Below the pieces are notes generated by a model. It made no database searches. It was given only the letters and a program-made list of their open reading frames with translations, and was not told the origin of the DNA. From contig NZ_BOOH01000012.1 of NCBI RefSeq assembly GCF_016863135.1, positions 124,001-188,000 of the forward strand: 64,000 nucleotides of DNA, read 5' to 3'. Below are positions 1 through 8,036 of this stretch, piece after piece. Within the stretch, counting starts at the first letter, position 1. Each line of letters starts with the position of its first letter. The position numbers and the translations under genes are program-made. The DNA comes from Planobispora longispora. GTDB lineage: Bacteria > Actinomycetota > Actinomycetes > Streptosporangiales > Streptosporangiaceae.

Positions 1-257
1 TGATAGAAGTTCGGCCCTCCGTTGGGCTCCTCGAAGGGGATGAAGTTCGCCATCAACGTCACCGTGTCCGGCTTGTCGGGGCTGACGAAGGCGTAGACGT
101 CGGTGTTGTCGTTGCGGGGGTCTCCTGAGGTCATCGGAGCCTCGCGGTGCGAGGATGCCGTGCCGGTGTCGGCTCTGAACAGGGTGAACGAGGAAGCGAT
201 CAACGCTCCCGCGATGCCCAGGCTGACCAGGGCGCGCCGGTTGGTCCGGAGCTCCAT
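1..257 (-). CDS. DUF4331 family secreted protein, N-terminal part
   Basis: The frame opens at an ATG at 257, 8 nt after an AAAGGA ribosome site, and runs off the left edge, so about 85 codons are visible. Residues 1-30 form a signal peptide (Arg-rich start, then a hydrophobic stretch around LVSLGIAGALIASS). The mature part begins SSHREAP and continues with NTDVYAFVSPD and NFIPFEEPNGGPNF, the hallmark N-terminus of DUF4331 proteins. The family is secreted and its biochemical role is not established. It is divergent from the ACP/ketosynthase pair with about 270 nt between them. The family call is firm; the function is unknown. Confidence 0.85.
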   Translation of the reverse strand, partial: MELRTNRRALVSLGIAGALIASSFTLFRADTGTASSHREAPMTSGDPRNDNTDVYAFVSPDKPDTVTLMANFIPFEEPNGGPNFY

Positions 258-450
258 GGAGTGCGTCCTTTCGGCTGCCGGTCACGGGGGTGACCGGGCT
301 CGGGATGAGAGAGGTGGAAACCGGCCGGGTTCCTCGACGTGTTGTTCGCCGCCGGAGCGTCATTGGATTGCCCGAGTTTCCCGGCGGCTGAATCCCGGCC
401 GGGTCATCGAAAAATGAGTGGAACTCCGATTAATTGCGCATCCAGGCTCT

Positions 451-467
451 AGACAGAACATGTGTCT
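451..467. promoter_or_regulatory. Possible operator: AGACA-N7-TGTCT inverted repeat
   Basis: The otherwise featureless 258-528 gap between the DUF4331 gene and the ACP gene contains AGACA (451-455) and TGTCT (463-467), flanked by CCAG and CTGG that extend the symmetry. It lies about 60 nt before the ACP start, a fair position for a regulator site. No convincing -35/-10 pair could be placed. Weak evidence. Confidence 0.25.
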
Positions 468-528
468 GGCGGGCATAGTCCGTGGGACTGCAGGGGCGCG
501 AGTGGACCGATCTTTTCAAGGTGGGCGA

Positions 529-777
529 ATGACAAGCCTCGACTCAGCCACATCCGTCGTCCGATCGGCGATCGCCGAGGTGCTCAGCGTGCCGAGCGAC
601 CAGGTGAAGCCCAGCGCGACCATCGCCGACCACCAGCTCGACAGCCTGGAGTGGGTGGAGATCGCCGTCATCATCGAGGAGAGGCTGGGCATCCAGCTCG
701 AACCCTCGGACTTCGCCGGGGCCAAGACCGTGGCGGACGTGGCCGGCATCCTGCACGCCGCGCTGGCGACCCGGTGA
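529..777 (+). CDS. Acyl carrier protein
   Basis: This 82-residue protein has the size and fold signature of a type II acyl carrier protein. The phosphopantetheine site is HQLDSLEWVE, with the attachment serine at about residue 39. A downstream EERLGIQLEPSDF segment is typical of ACP helix III and its loop. The ATG at 529 is preceded by AAGGTGG with a 4-nt gap; an in-frame ATG at 418 has no good ribosome site and would add non-homologous sequence. Its stop overlaps the GTG of the ketosynthase, so the two are surely co-translated. No acyltransferase, ketoreductase or chain-length factor is nearby, so the product cannot be deduced. A specialised, non-primary-metabolism ACP is likely. Confidence 0.9.
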   Translation: MTSLDSATSVVRSAIAEVLSVPSDQVKPSATIADHQLDSLEWVEIAVIIEERLGIQLEPSDFAGAKTVADVAGILHAALATR

Positions 778-2036
778 GGGGCGGGCGGGAGGCGGACGGA
801 CCGGGGACGGGCGGCGCGGGCGCGCGGGTCGTCATCACCGGTCTCGGCGTCAAGAGCCCGGCGGGCAACACCGCCGGCGAGGCGTTCACCACGGTGCTCG
901 CGGGCAAGTCGCTCGCCGTCCCGATCCCCGGGCTGGCCGGAGGGCCGGTCCCCATCGGCTGCCCGCTGGCCCCCTTCGAGCCGCTCGACTACTTCACCGG
1001 CCGCGAGCTGCGCACCCTCGACCGCACGGCGCAGATCGGGCTGGCCGCCGCGGTCGACGCCGTCACCGACGCGGGGGACCTGCCCGCGGAGGGCTGCGGC
1101 GTCTACGTCGGCACCGGCGGCGGCGGATTCGCCACGCTGGAGAGCCTCATCGTGGGGCACACGCTCGGCCGGGAGAAGGTGCCCGTGCACGCCGTCCCGT
1201 CGCTGATGTCCAGCTCCACGGCCGCGCGCATCGCCATCCGGTACGGCTACCGCGGCCCGTGCCTGACCTTCAACACGGCCTGCGCGAGCGGCGCCACCGC
1301 GATCGGCGAGGCGCTGCGCGCGATCCGCTCGGGAACGGTCCGGGCCGCCGTCGCCGGCGGGCTGGACGCGTTGCTGTCCCCGCTGGTCATGGAGGCGTTC
1401 GCCAGGGTCGGCGCGTTGTCGGAGCGAGTGGACGCGCCGGCGGAGGCCTCGCGCCCGTTCGACGGGGAACGCGACGGCTTCGTCATGGGCGAGGGCGCGG
1501 CCTTCATGGTCCTGGAACGTGCCGATCTCGCCGAGGCCCGCGGCGCCCGCGTCTACGGCGAGGTGAGCGGCTACGCGGCCAACTGCGACGCCAGCCACAT
1601 CGTCGCGCCGCTGCGCGACGGCTCCGTCACGGCCGCCTGCATGCGCGCCGCCCTGGCCGACGCCGGGCTGACCCCGGCGGACGTCGGCCACGTCAACGCG
1701 CACGGGACGTCCACCCCGCACAACGACGACGCCGAGGCCCTCGCGCTGCGCGACTGCTTCGCCGGCCGTCCGGGGAACCGCACACCCCCGGTGACCTCGA
1801 CCAAGGGCGTGACCGGCCACCTGGTCGGCGGGGCGGGCGCGCTGGAGGCCGTCCTCGCCCTGCTCTCGGCCCGGGAGGGCCTGGTCCCGCCCACCGCGAA
1901 CTTCACCGCCGGCCCGGCCGCCGACCTGATCGACCTCGTCCACGGGGCCCCGCGCGCCGTGCCCGCGGCCCCCGTCCTGTCCAACTCCTTCGGCTTCGGC
2001 GGCAGCAACGCCTGCCTGGTCCTCACCCCGGCCTGA
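774..2036 (+). CDS. Beta-ketoacyl-ACP synthase II-like ketosynthase (FabF family)
   Basis: This 420-residue condensing enzyme should perform decarboxylative Claisen condensation on ACP-bound substrates. The full thiolase-fold triad is present: Cys170 in NTACASG, His310 in VNAHGTSTP and His349 in TGHLVGGAG, with Lys344 in TSTKG and the C-terminal GFGGSN loop. Length and triad spacing match KAS II rather than KAS III. The GTG at 774 overlaps the ACP stop as GTGA; an upstream extension would run through the ACP gene in another frame. An active-site Cys argues against a chain-length factor or decarboxylase-only (KSQ) role. It could serve fatty acid or polyketide initiation or elongation; the stand-alone ACP-KS pairing favours a specialised pathway. 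Confidence 0.9.
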   Translation: MRGGREADGPGTGGAGARVVITGLGVKSPAGNTAGEAFTTVLAGKSLAVPIPGLAGGPVPIGCPLAPFEPLDYFTGRELRTLDRTAQIGLAAAVDAVTDAGDLPAEGCGVYVGTGGGGFATLESLIVGHTLGREKVPVHAVPSLMSSSTAARIAIRYGYRGPCLTFNTACASGATAIGEALRAIRSGTVRAAVAGGLDALLSPLVMEAFARVGALSERVDAPAEASRPFDGERDGFVMGEGAAFMVLERADLAEARGARVYGEVSGYAANCDASHIVAPLRDGSVTAACMRAALADAGLTPADVGHVNAHGTSTPHNDDAEALALRDCFAGRPGNRTPPVTSTKGVTGHLVGGAGALEAVLALLSAREGLVPPTANFTAGPAADLIDLVHGAPRAVPAAPVLSNSFGFGGSNACLVLTPA

Positions 2037-2174
2037 CCTCCGCGCAGTCTCCCGCTCTCCCGTGCGGCTGCGCCCCCGGAGCGCCGGCCGCCGCACCCCC
2101 TCCGCGGCGGTCCGGCGCTCCTCGCCGTTCCCGCCGCTCCACCCATCGTGCTCACGGCCCCGGCCGCCCCTGTC

Positions 2175-2218
2175 GTCAACTCGGGTTGACGTGGCGGCCA
2201 CCGTCAACTTATGTTGAC
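2175..2218. promoter_or_regulatory. Two GTCAAC-N4-GTTGAC operators and a -35 box before the ABC exporter
   Basis: Two exact copies of the 16-bp dyad GTCAAC-N4-GTTGAC lie at 2175-2190 (spacer TCGG) and 2203-2218 (spacer TTAT), centre to centre 28 bp. The last half-site overlaps a TTGACA at 2214-2219 that resembles a -35 element; TACGAA at 2235-2240 is a possible -10 at short spacing. Bound protein would therefore block the promoter of the exporter gene. A 16-bp dyad in front of a drug-type exporter suggests a TetR or MarR regulator; none is encoded next to it. Confidence 0.7.
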
Positions 2219-2330
2219 AATATCGACTTTGGTCTACGAAACCTGGCGAAGCGCTCAGGGAGGACACGTGGGCGATAGACAGGAAGGACGACGACCGGGG
2301 GCCGGTCGCGTCCGTCCGGAGGGGATGAGA

Positions 2331-4175
2331 GTGACCGCGACCGCATCGGGGCACGTGAGCGAGCCCGAGCCCGGGGGCACGTCCGGAGCCGGGACCACGC
2401 CTGCGACCGGGCCCGGGGCAGGGGCCGTGGAGACGGCGGGTTCCGGGGCCGCGGGCGCGTCGTCGTGGCGCCTGCTGCTCGGCTACGTCCGGCCGTACTG
2501 GAGGGTGCTCCTGCTCGGCGGAGTGCTCAGCCTCGTCAGCTCGCTGGCCGGGCTGGCGATGCCGCTGCTGGCCAAGTCGGTGGTCGACGCCTTCGGCCGG
2601 GACCAGTCCCTGGCCGGACCGGTGATCGCGCTGACGGCCGCCGTGGTGGTGGGCGCGGGCATCGGGGCGCTCGGCAGATACGTGCTGGAGCGCATGGGCG
2701 AGGGAATCGTGTTCTCGGCCCGGCAGAGCCTGGTGGGGCGGATGATGCGGCTGCGCGTCTCCGAGGTGGACCGGCTCAAGCCGGGTGACCTGCTCTCCCG
2801 GGTGACCTCCGACACCACCCTGCTCCGCGCCGTGTTCACCGACGGGATCGTCGAGTCGGTCAGCGCCGTGTTCATGCTGGTGGGCGCGGTGGTGATGATG
2901 GCCGTCATGGACGGGGTCCTGATCCTCGTCACGCTGGCGGTCCTCGTCCTGGTCGGCGGGCTCGTGGGCGTGGTCATGCCGCGCATCCAGCGGGCCTCGA
3001 TCAAGGCGCAGGAGGCGGTGGGCGAGATGGGCGCGGTGCTCGACCGGGTGCTCCAGGCCTTCCGCACGGTCAAGGCCAGCGGCGCCGAGGACCGGGAGAT
3101 CGCCACGGTGGGAGCCGCGGCGCGTGAGGCCCGGGACCGGGGCATCGCCGTCGCCTGGCTGTCCTCCATCGTGGGCATCTCCGCCTGGGTCTCCGCGCAG
3201 CTCGCCTTCGTGGCCGTGCTCGGCGTCGGCGGGGCGCGGGTCGCCTCCGGCGCGATGGAGGTCTCCGCGCTGATCGCCTTCCTGCTCTACCTGTTCTTCC
3301 TCGTCGCGCCGGTCGGCCAGCTGGTCCAGGGGTTCACCCAGGTGCAGAGCGGCCTGGCGGCGGTGAAGCGGATCCGGGAGATCGAGGAGATGCCGGCCGA
3401 GCAGACCGCCGGGACGGTCCCCCCGCCCGGCACGGCTCCCGCCGGGGTGATGTTCGACTCCGTGGTCTTCCGTTACGGCGACGACCGGCCCGTCGTGCAC
3501 CAGGACGTCTCCTTCACCGTCCCGGCCGGCGGGATGACCGCGCTCGTCGGCCCCTCGGGGGCGGGCAAGTCCACGGTCTTCGCGCTGCTGGAGCGCTTCT
3601 ACGAGCAGCAGTCCGGGACGGTCGCGGTCGACGGCCGCGACATCCGCCAGTGGCCGCTGGCGGAGCTGCGGGCCGCCCTCGGCTACGTCGAGCAGGACGC
3701 GCCCGTGCTGGACGGCTCGCTCAGGGAGAACCTCCTGTTCGCCGCGCCGGGCGTGACCGAGGACGAGCTGCGGCGGGTGCTCGCGCTGACCCGCCTGGAG
3801 GACCTCGTCGCCCGCCTGCCCGAAGGGCTGGAGACCAAGGTCGGCCACCGCGGGGTCCTGCTGTCCGGAGGCGAGCGCCAGCGGGTCGCCATCGCCCGGG
3901 CGCTGCTGCGCCGCCCCCGGCTGCTCCTGCTGGACGAGGCCACCTCCCAGCTCGACGCGGTCAACGAGCTCCGGCTCCGCGAGGTGATCGCGGAGGTGGC
4001 CAGGGAGACGACCGTGCTGGTGATCGCGCACCGGCTCTCCACGGTGACCGGCGCCGACCGGATCGTGGTGATGGAGGCGGGCCGGGTCAGGGCCGTCGGC
4101 ACCCACGACGAGCTGCTCGCCGAGGACGACCTCTACCGCGAGCTCGCCGCCACCCAGTTCCTCACCTCCGCCTGA
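2331..4175 (+). CDS. ABC exporter, fused membrane and ATPase domains
   Basis: A half-transporter of the MsbA/MDR type, about 614 residues, that should dimerise in the membrane and export a lipid, peptide or drug. After an acidic, Pro/Gly-rich N-terminal tail, residues of about 45-320 carry six membrane segments. The ATPase domain has Walker A GPSGAGKST (from residue 407), signature LSGGERQR (from 511), Walker B LLLLDEAT and the switch His in IAHRLST. The GTG at 2331 sits 6 nt after GGAGGGG; alternatives are ATG 2325 and GTG 2268 (after GGGAGG). It follows the ketosynthase by about 290 nt and has its own operator, so it need not belong to that unit. Substrate unknown. Confidence 0.9.
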   Translation: MTATASGHVSEPEPGGTSGAGTTPATGPGAGAVETAGSGAAGASSWRLLLGYVRPYWRVLLLGGVLSLVSSLAGLAMPLLAKSVVDAFGRDQSLAGPVIALTAAVVVGAGIGALGRYVLERMGEGIVFSARQSLVGRMMRLRVSEVDRLKPGDLLSRVTSDTTLLRAVFTDGIVESVSAVFMLVGAVVMMAVMDGVLILVTLAVLVLVGGLVGVVMPRIQRASIKAQEAVGEMGAVLDRVLQAFRTVKASGAEDREIATVGAAAREARDRGIAVAWLSSIVGISAWVSAQLAFVAVLGVGGARVASGAMEVSALIAFLLYLFFLVAPVGQLVQGFTQVQSGLAAVKRIREIEEMPAEQTAGTVPPPGTAPAGVMFDSVVFRYGDDRPVVHQDVSFTVPAGGMTALVGPSGAGKSTVFALLERFYEQQSGTVAVDGRDIRQWPLAELRAALGYVEQDAPVLDGSLRENLLFAAPGVTEDELRRVLALTRLEDLVARLPEGLETKVGHRGVLLSGGERQRVAIARALLRRPRLLLLDEATSQLDAVNELRLREVIAEVARETTVLVIAHRLSTVTGADRIVVMEAGRVRAVGTHDELLAEDDLYRELAATQFLTSA

Positions 4176-4206
4176 CACCCCGGATGCACCGCACGCCCCG
4201 GATGCG

Positions 4207-4236
4207 CCGGACGGCTCTCCCGGGAGAGCCGTCCGG
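4207..4236 (+). terminator. Perfect 30-bp palindrome after the ABC exporter
   Basis: CCGGACGGCTCTCCC is followed directly by its exact reverse complement, giving a very stable hairpin 31 nt past the exporter stop. It lacks a T tract, as is common for actinobacterial terminators. Confidence 0.7.
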
Positions 4237-4527
4237 CTGTTCACGAAGACCCGTCCGAGGGGGCGCGGGCCTTCCGCGTAGACTCCTGGCAAATTCCTGG
4301 AGCCGTTAGCGGGGCGGTTCGGGCAAGACGCCCACCGGCCCGATTGACCGGCCCGAAATCGGGAACTCCCGTTCTGCGAAGCCTCTCCTTCGCGCCGGAG
4401 CGCCCGAACCGGGCGCGCCCGCCGGGCCCGATCTCCCGGTTCCGTCCGTGCGGGACGTGACCGGGACGACAGCCCCGGAAGGTGGGGCATCCCGGGCCGA
4501 TTCCCCGGGATGCCTCTCTTCTCCGGG

Positions 4528-4570
4528 TTGACCTGTGGCCTCCGAGTGACAAATATGAATACATTCATTC
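4528..4570 (+). promoter_or_regulatory. hutU promoter and ATGAAT-N2-ATTCAT operator
   Basis: The dyad ATGAAT-AC-ATTCAT (4555-4568, right arm extended to ATTCATTC at 4570) lies 21 nt before the hutU ATG. TTGACC at 4528-4533 and AAATAT at 4551-4556 are spaced 17 bp, so the dyad would cover the -10 region and transcription start. The same dyad occurs immediately before the M20-hutF-hutI operon, which points to a shared hut repressor. Confidence 0.7.
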
Positions 4571-4591
4571 ATGTCAAGGGGAGGCTCAGGC

Positions 4592-6247
4592 ATGACCGGC
4601 AGCCGGACCGTCCGCGCGCCGCGCGGCACCACGCTCACCGCCAAGGGGTGGCCGCAGGAGGCGGCGCTCCGCATGCTCCAGAACAACCTGGATCCCGAGG
4701 TCGCCGAGCACCCGGAGCAGCTCGTCGTCTACGGCGGCTCGGGGAGGGCGGCCCGCGACTGGCGCTCCTTCGAGGCGATGACCCGCGCGCTGACCACCCT
4801 GGAGGGCGACGAGACGCTGCTGGTGCAGTCCGGCCGCCCCGTCGGCGTCTTCCGCACCCACGAGTGGGCGCCCCGCGTGCTCATCGCCAACTCCAACCTG
4901 GTGCCCGACTGGGCGAACTGGGAGGAGTTCCGCCGCCTGGAGGCCGCCGGCCTGACCATGTACGGGCAGATGACCGCGGGCTCGTGGATCTACATCGGCA
5001 CCCAGGGCATCCTCCAGGGCACCTACGAGACCTTCGCGGCCGTGGCCGCCAAGCGGTTCGGCGGATCCCTGGCCGGCACGATCACCCTGACCGCCGGGCT
5101 CGGCGGCATGGGCGGCGCCCAGCCGCTCGCCGTGACCATGAACGGCGGCGTGGCGATCTGCGTCGACTGCGACCCGCGCAGCATCGAACGGCGCATCGAG
5201 CACCGCTACCTCGACGTGCGGGCCGACGACCTCGACGAGGCGCTGCGCCTGGCCTACGAGGCGCGCGACCAGCGCCGCCCGCTGAGCATCGGCGTCGAGG
5301 CCAACGCGGCCGACGCCGTGCCCGAGCTGCTGCGCCGGGGCGCCGAGATCGACATCGTCACCGACCAGACCTCGGCCCACGACCCGCTGATGTACCTGCC
5401 GCTGGGCGTCGCCTTCGCCGACATGGCCGCCGAGCGGGACAAGGACCCGGCCGGGTTCACCGTCCGGGCCCGCGAGTCGATGGCCAGGCACGTGGAGGCG
5501 ATGGTCGGCTTCCAGGACGCCGGCGCCGAGGTCTTCGACTACGGCAACTCGATCCGGGGCGAGGCCCAGCTGGCCGGCTACGCCCGCGCGTTCGACTTCC
5601 CCGGCTTCGTGCCCGCCTACATCCGCCCCCTGTTCTGCGAGGGCAAGGGCCCGTTCCGCTGGGCCGCGCTCTCCGGGAACCCGGCCGACATCGCCGCGAC
5701 CGACCGGGCCGTCCTGGAGCTGTTCCCCGACAACGAGCCGCTGGCCCGGTGGATCCGGATGGCCGGGGAGAGGGTCCACTTCCAGGGCCTGCCCGCCCGC
5801 ATCTGCTGGCTCGGGTACGGCGAGCGCCACCTGGCCGGCGAGCGGTTCAACGCCATGGTGGCCTCCGGCGAGATCGAGGCCCCGGTGGTCATCGGCCGCG
5901 ACCACCTCGACTGCGGCTCCGTCGCCAGCCCGTACCGCGAGACCGAGGGCATGCTCGACGGCTCCGACGCCATCGCCGACTGGCCGCTGCTGAACGCGAT
6001 GCTCAACACGGCCTCCGGCGCGGCCTGGGTCTCCATCCACCACGGCGGCGGCGTCGGCATCGGCCGGTCCATCCACGCCGGCCAGGTCACCGTCGCCGAC
6101 GGCACCGCGCTGGCCGCCGAGAAGCTCAACCGGGTCCTCACCAACGACCCCGGCATGGGCGTGATCCGCCATGTCGACGCGGGCTACGAGGAGGCCGTCA
6201 CCGTCGCCGAGGCCCGTGACGTCCGCATCCCGATGCGCGAGTCCTGA
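4592..6247 (+). CDS. hutU: Urocanate hydratase
   Basis: Second enzyme of histidine degradation: converts urocanate to 4-imidazolone-5-propionate with tightly bound NAD+. The 551-residue protein has the usual length, and urocanase motifs run throughout: [19 protein letters not shown] near the start, [26 protein letters not shown] in the NAD fold, and [15 protein letters not shown] near the end. ATG 4592 follows AGGGGAGG at good spacing; the earlier in-frame ATG at 4571 lies inside the operator region and lacks a ribosome site. hutH is not in the window, and hutF/hutI lie 7 kb downstream under a matching operator. Confidence 0.97.
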   Translation: MTGSRTVRAPRGTTLTAKGWPQEAALRMLQNNLDPEVAEHPEQLVVYGGSGRAARDWRSFEAMTRALTTLEGDETLLVQSGRPVGVFRTHEWAPRVLIANSNLVPDWANWEEFRRLEAAGLTMYGQMTAGSWIYIGTQGILQGTYETFAAVAAKRFGGSLAGTITLTAGLGGMGGAQPLAVTMNGGVAICVDCDPRSIERRIEHRYLDVRADDLDEALRLAYEARDQRRPLSIGVEANAADAVPELLRRGAEIDIVTDQTSAHDPLMYLPLGVAFADMAAERDKDPAGFTVRARESMARHVEAMVGFQDAGAEVFDYGNSIRGEAQLAGYARAFDFPGFVPAYIRPLFCEGKGPFRWAALSGNPADIAATDRAVLELFPDNEPLARWIRMAGERVHFQGLPARICWLGYGERHLAGERFNAMVASGEIEAPVVIGRDHLDCGSVASPYRETEGMLDGSDAIADWPLLNAMLNTASGAAWVSIHHGGGVGIGRSIHAGQVTVADGTALAAEKLNRVLTNDPGMGVIRHVDAGYEEAVTVAEARDVRIPMRES

Positions 6248-6263
6248 GCTCCGGGCCCCGGGC

Positions 6264-6288
6264 CGCCGTCCCGTCCGGTGGGACGGCG
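6264..6288 (+). terminator. Hairpin after hutU
   Basis: CGCCGTCCC (6264-6272) pairs with GGGACGGCG (6280-6288) across a 7-nt loop, 17 nt past the hutU stop. No T tract follows. It may reduce read-through into the RpiR regulator gene. Confidence 0.5.
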
Positions 6289-6374
6289 GGACGGCGGGCT
6301 CCCGCGGTCGGGTACGGTGAGCCACCGCTTCCGGGCGGGGAATGACCGCGGGCCGTCGATCGGTTGGAGGGGAC

Positions 6375-7190
6375 GTGGGCGGCGGACTCGATCGGCTTCT
6401 GGAGGGTCACCGGCTCTCGCCGGTGCAGCGGCGCATCGCGCGCTATCTGCACGACCACCTCGCGGAGGCGGTCTTCCTGTCCAGCGTGGAGCTGGCGGAG
6501 CGGGCGGGGGTGAGCCAGCCCTCGGTGACCAGGTTCGCCATGGTGCTCGGCTTCGCCGGATACCCGGAGTTCCGGCAGGCGCTGCGGCCCCTGGTCGTGG
6601 GCGGGCGGGACGCGTCGCGGGCCAACGACCTGCAGACCGCGATCGACGTGGAGATCGGCAACCTGGGCGCGGTCCGGGAGGGGCTGGCCGACCCGTCGGC
6701 CGTCACCGGGCTGGGCGCCGCGCTGGCGGCGTGCGAGCCGCTCCCGGTGCTGGGCCTGCGGGTCTCCAGCGGCCTGGCCACCACCTTCGCCTACTACGCC
6801 CGCCGGATCCACCCCGACGTCCGGTTGCTGACCCACGGCGGCTCGGAGCTGGCCGACGGCCTGCACACCGCCCGCCGGGCGGGCGCGGGCTGGCTGCTCG
6901 CGGTGGTCCTGCCGCGCTATCCGGCCGAGGCCGTACGGGCCCTGCGGGACGCCCGGGAGCTGGGCCTGCGCACGGCGGTGATCACCGACCGGCGGGACGT
7001 GCCGTTCGAGGCGGACGTGATCCTGGCCGCCCCGGTGGGCGAGCGGCTGGTGTTCGACTCGCACGCGGCGCCGCTCGCCCTGGCCATGGTGCTGGTGGAG
7101 GCCATGGCGGACGCGGCGCCGCTGCGCACGCAGGCCCGGCTGGAGGAGTACGAACGGATGACCGACCAGGCCGGGGTCTTCACCTGCTGA
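6375..7190 (+). CDS. RpiR/MurR-family regulator (HTH + SIS domain)
   Basis: A 271-residue transcription factor. An N-terminal HTH_6 domain (about residues 5-75) contains SSVELAERAGVSQPSVTRFAMVLGF, split here as ELAERAGVSQPSVTRF for the recognition region, and a C-terminal SIS domain (about 95-230) would bind a phosphorylated or acidic ligand. GTG 6375 follows GGAGGGG closely; an ATG at 6342 is in frame but without a ribosome site. It lies directly downstream of hutU on the same strand, so it is the natural candidate for the repressor acting at the ATGAAT-N2-ATTCAT dyads before hutU and the M20-hutF-hutI operon. That link is inference from position. Confidence 0.9.
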   Translation: MGGGLDRLLEGHRLSPVQRRIARYLHDHLAEAVFLSSVELAERAGVSQPSVTRFAMVLGFAGYPEFRQALRPLVVGGRDASRANDLQTAIDVEIGNLGAVREGLADPSAVTGLGAALAACEPLPVLGLRVSSGLATTFAYYARRIHPDVRLLTHGGSELADGLHTARRAGAGWLLAVVLPRYPAEAVRALRDARELGLRTAVITDRRDVPFEADVILAAPVGERLVFDSHAAPLALAMVLVEAMADAAPLRTQARLEEYERMTDQAGVFTC

Positions 7191-7207
7191 CCGGTCCCGG
7201 CCGTCCG

Positions 7208-7245
7208 GGGAGAGCCCGCACCGGACACCCGGGGCGGGCTCTCCC
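7208..7245. terminator. Bidirectional terminator between convergent genes
   Basis: GGGAGAGCCCGC (7208-7219) and its exact complement GCGGGCTCTCCC (7234-7245) flank a 14-nt loop between the stop of the RpiR gene and the stop of the ABC permease gene. Confidence 0.75.
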
Positions 7246-7260
7246 GGCGACGGGTCCCGG

Positions 7261-8010
7261 CTATCCGGCCAGCTTCCGCAGGGAGCGGACCGACCAGGTC
7301 AGGGTGAGCACGCCCAGGACCAGGAAGATGGCGAAGGCGATCGGGATGTCGCCGTCGGAGAAGTCGTCGGCGAACATGGCCCGGCCCGCCTCGACGGCGT
7401 AGTAGAGCGGGTTGAACTTCGCCACCGTCTGCATCCAGTCGGGGGCGAGCGACATCGGCAGCATCAGGCCGGACAGCAGCATCAGCGGGAGCAGGAAGAA
7501 CTGCACGATCTGCGACATGCCGTTCTCGTCGCGCACGGCCAGTGCCAGGCCGTACGACAAGTTGGCGGCGAACAGGCCGGTCACCGCCATGAGCAGCAAC
7601 ATCAGGCCCATCGCGGCCAGGCTGATCCGCAGGCCCATCAGCGCGGCCACGCCCAGCACCAGCAGTGACTGCAGGACCAGCATGAGCATGTCCTTGACCA
7701 CCCGGCCCAGGATGATGGCGGGCCGCCAGGCCTGGCTGACCGCGAGCCGCTCCAGCACCCCGTTCCGGGTCTCATTGATCATGCCGAACCCGGCGAACAT
7801 CGAACCGAACAGCGCGATCATCACCAGCGCCGCCGGGGTGAACACGATCAGCGCCTCCGACAGCTCCCCGTTCGGGGTGATGCTGGTCAGCAGCGGGGCG
7901 AAGAGCAGCAGATAGAGGACCGGCTGCATGATGCCGATGATCGGCCAGGCCAGGTTGCGGCGCATGACGCCGAGCTCGTAGCCGGTGAACAACAAGGTGT
8001 GTCGAAGCAT
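7261..8010 (-). CDS. ABC-2 type permease, DrrB-like
   Basis: A 249-residue membrane protein with about six hydrophobic segments and the ABC-2 permease layout, including the conserved internal MLERLAVS-like motif (here GVLERLAVSQAW) and a C-terminal segment ending in VRSLRKLAG. It should form the channel of an exporter with the ATPase encoded 26 nt upstream. The pair matches daunorubicin resistance-type DrrAB systems, which expel drugs or lipids. A PadR regulator precedes the pair on the same strand, consistent with ligand-induced efflux. Substrate cannot be predicted. Confidence 0.88.
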   Translation of the reverse strand: MLRHTLLFTGYELGVMRRNLAWPIIGIMQPVLYLLLFAPLLTSITPNGELSEALIVFTPAALVMIALFGSMFAGFGMINETRNGVLERLAVSQAWRPAIILGRVVKDMLMLVLQSLLVLGVAALMGLRISLAAMGLMLLLMAVTGLFAANLSYGLALAVRDENGMSQIVQFFLLPLMLLSGLMLPMSLAPDWMQTVAKFNPLYYAVEAGRAMFADDFSDGDIPIAFAIFLVLGVLTLTWSVRSLRKLAG

Positions 8011-8036
8011 GGGGGATTCCTCGCGAGAGAGTCGGG

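Larger units (their letters stand above)
4176..4591. other. Gap between ABC exporter and hutU
   Basis: No coding region is supported here. It holds the exporter's terminator hairpin (4207-4236), a second weaker dyad (CCCGATT 4339-4345 with AATCGGG 4357-4363) and the hutU promoter and operator at the right end. Confidence 0.6.

Noticed and set aside
516-4568. A 1350-codon open frame on the minus strand opposite the ketosynthase and ABC exporter genes
   Set aside because: It has the Arg/Gly/Asp/His-rich composition of antisense frames in G+C-rich DNA, no domains, and lies opposite three well-supported genes.
6338-6365. SigR-like GGGAAT...GTT before the RpiR gene
   Set aside because: The spacing is 19 rather than 18 bp, and transcription would start almost at the GTG, leaving out the GGAGGGG ribosome site that defines the start.
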